Below are positions 59,227 to 64,000 of a DNA stretch of 64,000 bases, in pieces (the stretch's first letter is position 1; every line of letters begins with the position of its first letter). The notes under the pieces were generated by a model that was not told the origin of the DNA, did no database searches, and saw only the letters and a list, made by a program, of their open reading frames with translations. Made by a program: the position numbers and the translations under genes. Origin of the DNA: Phyto melanocephala (taxonomy: Eukaryota; Arthropoda; Insecta; Diptera; Rhinophoridae); the NCBI GenBank assembly GCA_941918925.1, contig OW799236.1, forward strand, positions 64,566,685 through 64,630,684, read 5' to 3'.

Positions 59227-60522
59227 TTATTTCTTATGTACTAAATGTATGTAACTCTGTGCAACATTATCTGTATCTACTTTATAATTAATTCTCTGTG
59301 TAGTTGGTACATTAATTATCTGTAACATTTCTAACATATATCTACGTTTATAATTATTTTCTATATTTAAAACTGATACATTTTCAAAGTTCGGAAAGTG
59401 ATCAGAGTTGGAACAATGAGAAGATAATGCTGTTTTCTGTGAAGAAATATTTCTATACTTTTGGTCAGATTTATGTCCAGCAATTCTTGTCCTAAGTTTA
59501 TTTTTTGTCGTTCCTATATAAACCTTATCACAACTTTCCCCATCATTTCCCCCGCAAGGTATTTTATATACTATATTTGACATATCCCATTTCTGTATTT
59601 TGTCCTTAGTATTACTAAATAATCTACCTATTGTATTGTTCATTCTATAAGTCATCCCATATTTATCATAATCAAAAACTTTTGAATTCTTAAACCTTTC
59701 TGACATCCCTGGTACATATGTTAACGACTTATAAATTTTTGGTTCAACTATATTCACTTCATTCTCTCTCCTTTCATTAAAATGATCAATAAATTTATAA
59801 ATTAGTCCAATTGGAAAATCATTATCAATAAGTATATCCTTAATAATGACCTTATTCTTCCTATGAAAAACTTTATCACTAATTTTCAATACTCTTCCCA
59901 CAAAATTTCTAGCCGTATTAATTTTCACTTGTCTATTGTGGCTAGAATTATAGTTTATAATCCTACCTGAAGCAGTGGGTTTTTGGTACCAATCCATTAA
60001 CAACTTATTACCCTTTCTTATAACTAATGTATCTAAATAGGGTAGTCTCAAATCACATTCCCTTTCTATAGTGAATTTAATTGAAGAAGTAAAATCATTA
60101 AAAATATCTAACATTTGATCAATAAACTCCTCAGGCATAATACAAAATAAATCATCTACATATTTAGTCATTAATTTTGGTTTTATATTCATTTTCTGAA
60201 TACAAGAGTCTAGTAATTTTTCCATAACTATGTCTGCAACAATTGGTGAAGCAGGAGATCCCATAGGAAGTCCTTCATGTTGCATAAATATCTTTCCATT
60301 ATATTGGAAATATCTATTGTCCTCAATACAAAACTTAAGAATACGTTTAAATAAATCTTTATTTATTTTCGTGTATTTTTCAATAATACTCCATTTTTCT
60401 TCTATTATCTCTAATGCTAAGGCAACAGGTATACTCGGAAATAATGAAACTACATCCAATGAAATTAATTTTTCCCCATTCATAATACATTGGTCCTTAA
60501 TCCTTTCCTTAAATTCATACAT
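59227..60522 (-). CDS. Penelope-type reverse transcriptase with GIY-YIG endonuclease, N-terminally short
   Basis: A 431-codon unbroken frame from an ATG at 60522. The reverse transcriptase shows the first catalytic Asp in LDVVSLFPSIPVAL, the HEGLPMGSPASPIVADIV block, the catalytic TKYVDDLFCI, and LRLPYLDTLVIRKG. The C-terminus holds the GIY-YIG nuclease: NIVYKIPC, then VYIGTTKNKLRTRIAGHKSD, with a Cys pair around CGGNDGESCDKVY as in canonical Penelope nucleases. This enzyme copies the element RNA and nicks the target DNA. Penelope proteins are usually near 800 residues; here the region before the first catalytic motif is missing, because the frame begins at the inner edge of the pLTR arm. All visible catalytic motifs look intact, so the copy is young but probably incomplete. 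Confidence 0.88.
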   Translation of the reverse strand: MYEFKERIKDQCIMNGEKLISLDVVSLFPSIPVALALEIIEEKWSIIEKYTKINKDLFKRILKFCIEDNRYFQYNGKIFMQHEGLPMGSPASPIVADIVMEKLLDSCIQKMNIKPKLMTKYVDDLFCIMPEEFIDQMLDIFNDFTSSIKFTIERECDLRLPYLDTLVIRKGNKLLMDWYQKPTASGRIINYNSSHNRQVKINTARNFVGRVLKISDKVFHRKNKVIIKDILIDNDFPIGLIYKFIDHFNERRENEVNIVEPKIYKSLTYVPGMSERFKNSKVFDYDKYGMTYRMNNTIGRLFSNTKDKIQKWDMSNIVYKIPCGGNDGESCDKVYIGTTKNKLRTRIAGHKSDQKYRNISSQKTALSSHCSNSDHFPNFENVSVLNIENNYKRRYMLEMLQIINVPTTQRINYKVDTDNVAQSYIHLVHKK

Positions 60523-61056
60523 ATATAATTATTGTTTCATATGTATGTAACATAACATTTTCTGTTAACAATTTTATATAATATTTGTAATATTCTGTAC
60601 AAAACCAACATATTTTTCTGTTAAAGTATAGACAATAATTTATATAATTATTGTTAATACTTTTATAAATTATGGAATTATTGTTAAGCAATTTTTCTAT
60701 TATTACACATATTCTTATAATACTATAAACATTTTTCAACAATTTTTGTTATAATACATTTTTGTTAATTAAAAATTTTTGTTATACTACATTTTTGTAC
60801 AATTTTTATTTTTTTATTTATTAATGTTTCAAAAAATTTTTTATATTATTTTCAATCTGTTAATAAAACTATAAATTTATAAAATAACAAATATCAAGAC
60901 ACTAAACCAACAAAAAACAAATATATAGATAATAAAAAACTCGTATCCTGATGATGCTACACAAAGAGGTAGCATTTCGCTTCAAATATTTCGATCAAAT
61001 AATCAAAAAAAAATTTTTATTATTGAAAAGACCTTAAGCTTAAAAAACTATTATAT
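60511..61056 (+). repeat. Right pLTR arm of the Penelope-like element
   Basis: Inverted match to the left arm. It includes the uninterrupted Helitron target (TATAATTATTGTTTC near 60525-60540) and a variant of the hammerhead-like core at 60948-60973. Confidence 0.85.
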
Positions 61057-62213
61057 AAGAATAATAATTTTTTAAAGCATTAATTACAAAAATAAGTTTA
61101 CAAAAAATAAATATAGGTGCATAAAAATATATGGGCACCCAGGTACCAGGCTACCATCCAATTGTCAGAAGAAGCTGCTGAGGCCAGAAATAAGCACTTA
61201 CGATTATATCGTACGAATTATTCGAGAAAATTCAGCAGAAGCGATTCAAATCGAGATGTCTTGAATAGGTATTTTTATTAGATGCATTACGCAAAGAGAA
61301 CGGATTAATAAAAAAAGATTTTTCATCAGAAACCATCACACTTCTTCCTGACACCGATGATGCATCTAATAAGCATAAACATACGACATAATAATTTTTA
61401 TTAGTTTAACTTTTCCGTATATTAAGTATTAAATAATATAAAATAAATATAATAAAGCCTTTTTTCATAAAAATAAATACTGTTTCATAAGAGCCTTACA
61501 ATTTTCAAATTTTGTTTTTTTAATTAGACCGTAAACCATAAACCTTTAAAATCAACATTTGTTAATTGAGTTTTACTTTTTTTTACCGACTTTTATTCCT
61601 TAGGAATGTGGCTTTTGGAAAAATCTTAAAAATTTAAACTTTTTGGTTCTTTAATTTTTTTTCTTTAATTTTGAGAACAAAAAATTTTACGAATTTTGCA
61701 GGAAAAAATTTTTTTTCGACAATAAATTGTTAATATCTCCGAAATAGTAATGTGTTAGGTTAGTTTAAGCAGAATTTTCCGGTGCATCTTTTGATCCTTC
61801 TGCTATTAAAATCGGAGAACCCGTTTTCAAGTTATGAACAAATATTTTAGGCAAACTAACGATTTATGAAACCCGTTTAAAAGAAAATCCTTACGTACTA
61901 GAGAAAAACGGAAAACAGATTTGAATTGAGGGCATCAAAATCCATATAATCCACATACTTTTATTTCTATTTTGTTGCGCAGTGTAATTTTTTCAAAATC
62001 TGCCACTAGACTTTTTATATCATCATACTACACCTAAAACTATCAAAAAAACTAAAACTATCAATTCAAAAAACACGTTTAATAATTTTGGTCAGCTTTT
62101 CAGGCCAAATACTCCTCTGTGCGTCGATTATGTGTAGAATTTCCAGCATGCATCTCTTTGGATAATTATTCTCTTCTTGTAAAACTCTCACCTCTTTAAA
62201 GTTTGGTACGTGT

Positions 62214-62350
62214 CAGTGTTGTCATAAGATGATAGAGAAAAAGTGCAAAACCTCGGAAAAGAAAGTGCTAAAATGTTATACAGTTCAAAAATAAAAGTGC
62301 TAAAATTTTGAAATAATGTTTTTTAAAACATTAAAAATTAAGTATACTTT
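62214..62350 (+). repeat. hAT-type left end, same family as 4875-12323
   Basis: Begins CAGTGTTGTCATAAG and carries AAAGTGCTAAAATGTTATAC and a second AAAGTGCTAAAATTTTG. It is then cut by family A at 62351. The opposite end was not found in the window. Confidence 0.55.
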
Positions 62351-63080
62351 TTATACCCTTCACACAGTGAAAAAGGGTATATATAGGTTTGTCATTCCGT
62401 GTGAAATTTCTACAATTTTCATTTCCGACCCCATAAAGTATATATTTTCTGAAAGCTTATGAATAGGGGAGTCGATTAAGCTCTGTCAGTCTGTCCGTCT
62501 GTCCGTGTGTATGTTGAAATCAACTTTTTGAAGCCCCCCGACATAGGTTGGACCCGGTTAAAATATCAGAAATATTCGGGAGTAGATCGGTATTGAAAAT
62601 CAGAAACATCGGTACATAAACAACTAAGATATGAGCAAAAACCCACGACCACCTCGATTTTTTTTTCACAAAAACAACATTACAACAACAACATACATAC
62701 ATACAAACGTGTATACTGGTTAGAGAAAACGTGGCATCGAATCCCAGCTGAGCCAAAAAAAATTTTTTTTAATATTTTTAAAATTTTTTTAATTTTTTTT
62801 TAATATATTATTTATATTTTTATTATTATTTTTTTTTGTTTTATATATATTATATATATAATATTTTTTTTTTTATTTTTTAGTTTTTTTTTCGTTTTTT
62901 TAACATACATACGTGAATTTATAATTTTACAATGGGATGTTTTATATATGTATGTTTTTTATATGTATGTACGTATTTCATATGGAATGAATGGTGACAC
63001 AAAGTATTGTTATTGCATGACTACACGTTGTGAAGGGTATATAAGATTCGGCACGGCCGAATATAGCGCTCTTACTTGTT
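62351..63080 (+). repeat. Family A repeat, copy 5
   Basis: Runs from TTTATACCCTTCACACAGTG with the inverted AAAAAGGGTATATATAGG, through TTCATTTCCGACCCCATAAA and GTCCGTCTGTCCGTGTGT, to TTCGGCACGGCCGAATATAG and CGCTCTTACTTG. 62757-62905 is A/T-only low complexity. Confidence 0.8.
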
Positions 63081-63239
63081 TTATTTCCATTAAAGCCAAG
63101 ATATGCAAACACAAATTAAGTTTATTTTATTTAATTGTAAAGAAGAGGCTCGTATTTAGCTCTCCTTTTACATTTACAAGTGAACAAATTTGTAACCATT
63201 TTAAAGAGTACAAGAATACTCATAGTTAAAGTTTATGTA

Positions 63240-63865
63240 TCTATATATATAAAAGTGAAACTCTGTTTGTCTGTGTGTTAGCTATAGACTCCAAAACTGT
63301 AAAACCGATCGGATTCAAACTTTGGAAAGTTGTTGTACATATTCCAGGTAATGTTTATGGGTGGCAAAAAGTGGGCGGGGCCACGCCTTTAGAAAATTAG
63401 TTATCATTTTTAGCTACTTGCACTTGACCGATTTTTCTGAAACTTTGCACACATATTGAGCTGTCATGACTATATAATTTCGTGATGAGAAAAGTGGGCA
63501 GGGCCACGCCCATAAAAAAAAAGTTTCATCTTTGAGTTACTTGCACTAGACCGATTTTTCTGAAACTTTTCACACATATTAAGCTGTTATGACTTTACAA
63601 TTTCGTGATTAGAAAAGTGGGCAGTGCCTTGCCCATAAAAAAAAGTTATAATTTTCAGCTACTTGAACTTCACTGATTTTTCTGGAACTGTGCACACACA
63701 TATTGAGCTATCATGACTATACAGTTTCGTGATTAGAAAAGTGGGAAGTGCCACGCCCATTTAAAAAAGTTATAATTTTAAGCTTATTGCACTTGATATT
63801 AATTTTAAATTCAAAATGCATTTTTATTCATTAAGGGCGTAGCAACGCGCACCGGGCTCTTCTAG
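63240..63865 (+). mobile_element. Non-autonomous Helitron, copy B (626 bp)
   Basis: Starts TCTATATATATAAAAGTG and ends GCACCGGGCTCTTCTAG, between A and T. Same internal units as copy A at 58387-59018 (TTTCTGAAACTTTGCACACA, GTGGGCAGGGCCACGCCC), about three of them. Lacks the long TG run. Confidence 0.88.
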
Positions 63866-64000
63866 TTTTAAATATAATAAATATTAGGTTTTACTATTAA
63901 AATATGCATACAATCAAGATAATTATCAGACAATTTCAAAAGATAAATTTATTTTTTGGATAACAATTAAATTTTAACCGCTAGGAGACGCCTATTAACT

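Larger units (their letters stand above)
57836..61056 (-). mobile_element. Penelope-like retroelement with inverted pLTRs
   Basis: Inserted in the Transib-like element with a 13-bp target duplication AAGAATAATAATT (57823-57835 and 61057-61069). Arms of about 500 bp lie inverted at 57869-58386 (continued 59019-59037) and about 60511-61056. One RT/GIY-YIG frame lies between them on the minus strand. Inverted or direct pLTR arrangements are characteristic of Penelope elements. A Helitron interrupts the left arm. Confidence 0.85.
57161..62121 (-). mobile_element. Transib-like non-autonomous DNA transposon, copy 2, with nested PLE
   Basis: Same termini as the copy at 35384-37315, in inverted orientation: CGGAGTATTTGGCCTGAAAA at the left, and TCAGGCCAAATACTCCTCTG plus TG at the right. 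The right flank is CGTCG; the left end and flank are damaged (CGACC lies near). Internal blocks match copy 1 in reverse, such as CTGACTTTAGCAGGGTCTCA and the GCGCAAACTTGCGCC-like motif. Without the Penelope insertion it is about 1.75 kb. Confidence 0.65.

Noticed and set aside
58176..60742. Matching open frames of about 70 codons in both Penelope arms (58176-58386 plus, 60535-60742 minus)
   Set aside because: They are mirror copies of the same AT-rich arm and lie in a different frame from the RT gene; conservation follows from the arm duplication, so no evidence of coding.
1..64000. CRISPR arrays, rRNA or tRNA genes
   Set aside because: No regularly spaced identical repeats with unique spacers and no cloverleaf with the usual T-arm were seen; the tRNA-like stretches at 11524 and 46019 are primer sites.

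Overview
The window is strongly AT-rich nuclear DNA of an insect, most likely a higher fly. Supporting signs are insect errantivirus, Osvaldo/Ulysses-like and mag-like LTR retrotransposons, many mariner, hAT, piggyBac and Helitron remnants, short introns of 72-111 bp, and Asn-repeat coding tracts. A calyptrate (blowfly-like) fly is my guess, based on the abundant repeat that ends in a TTCGGC..GCCGAA hairpin; this was not checked against any database.

Only one cellular gene is visible. It lies on the minus strand, with five exons between 28527 and 31699. It encodes the C-terminal part of a single-pass membrane protein with an FN3-like region, a ZP-N-like module, an acidic Asn/Asp-rich stretch, a transmembrane helix and a short tail. 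Its 5' exons were not found, so they lie beyond the window or I missed them. Almost everything else is transposable elements, often nested.

Layout: 0.2-2 kb holds mariner and piggyBac remnants. 3.3-4.2 kb is a copy of an abundant repeat (called family A here; further copies near 12.6, 24.7-27.0, 29.8-30.6, 32.5, 39.5-40.2 and 62.4-63.1 kb). 4.9-12.3 kb is a hAT-type element with 8-bp target duplication, carrying a family B fragment and an errantivirus (5795-11917, minus) that has lost integrase and the front of env. 12.6-14.7 kb is family A then family B, the latter split by a short mariner derivative. 15.4-15.9 kb is a mariner remnant. 16342-21052 is a mag-like LTR element with identical LTRs but two in-frame stops. 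21865-22961 is a palindrome of about 1.1 kb. 24839-26525 is a 5'-truncated LINE inside family A. 32.3-33.9 kb has two Helitrons. 35384-37315 is a Transib-like non-autonomous element. 39.4-40.8 kb has a small inverted-repeat family. 43145-56358 is a large DNA transposon encoding a decayed protein of a multicopy arthropod family; it contains a hAT element, which contains a 9.5-kb Osvaldo/Ulysses-like element with a textbook -1 frameshift signal. 57161-62121 is a second Transib-like copy containing a Penelope-like element with inverted pLTRs and a hammerhead-like core, itself hit by a Helitron. 62.2-63.9 kb has a hAT end, family A and another Helitron.

The elements do not form a shared pathway. 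Their nesting gives a relative timeline, and several insertions can be proven inside the window because an uninterrupted second copy of the target is present.
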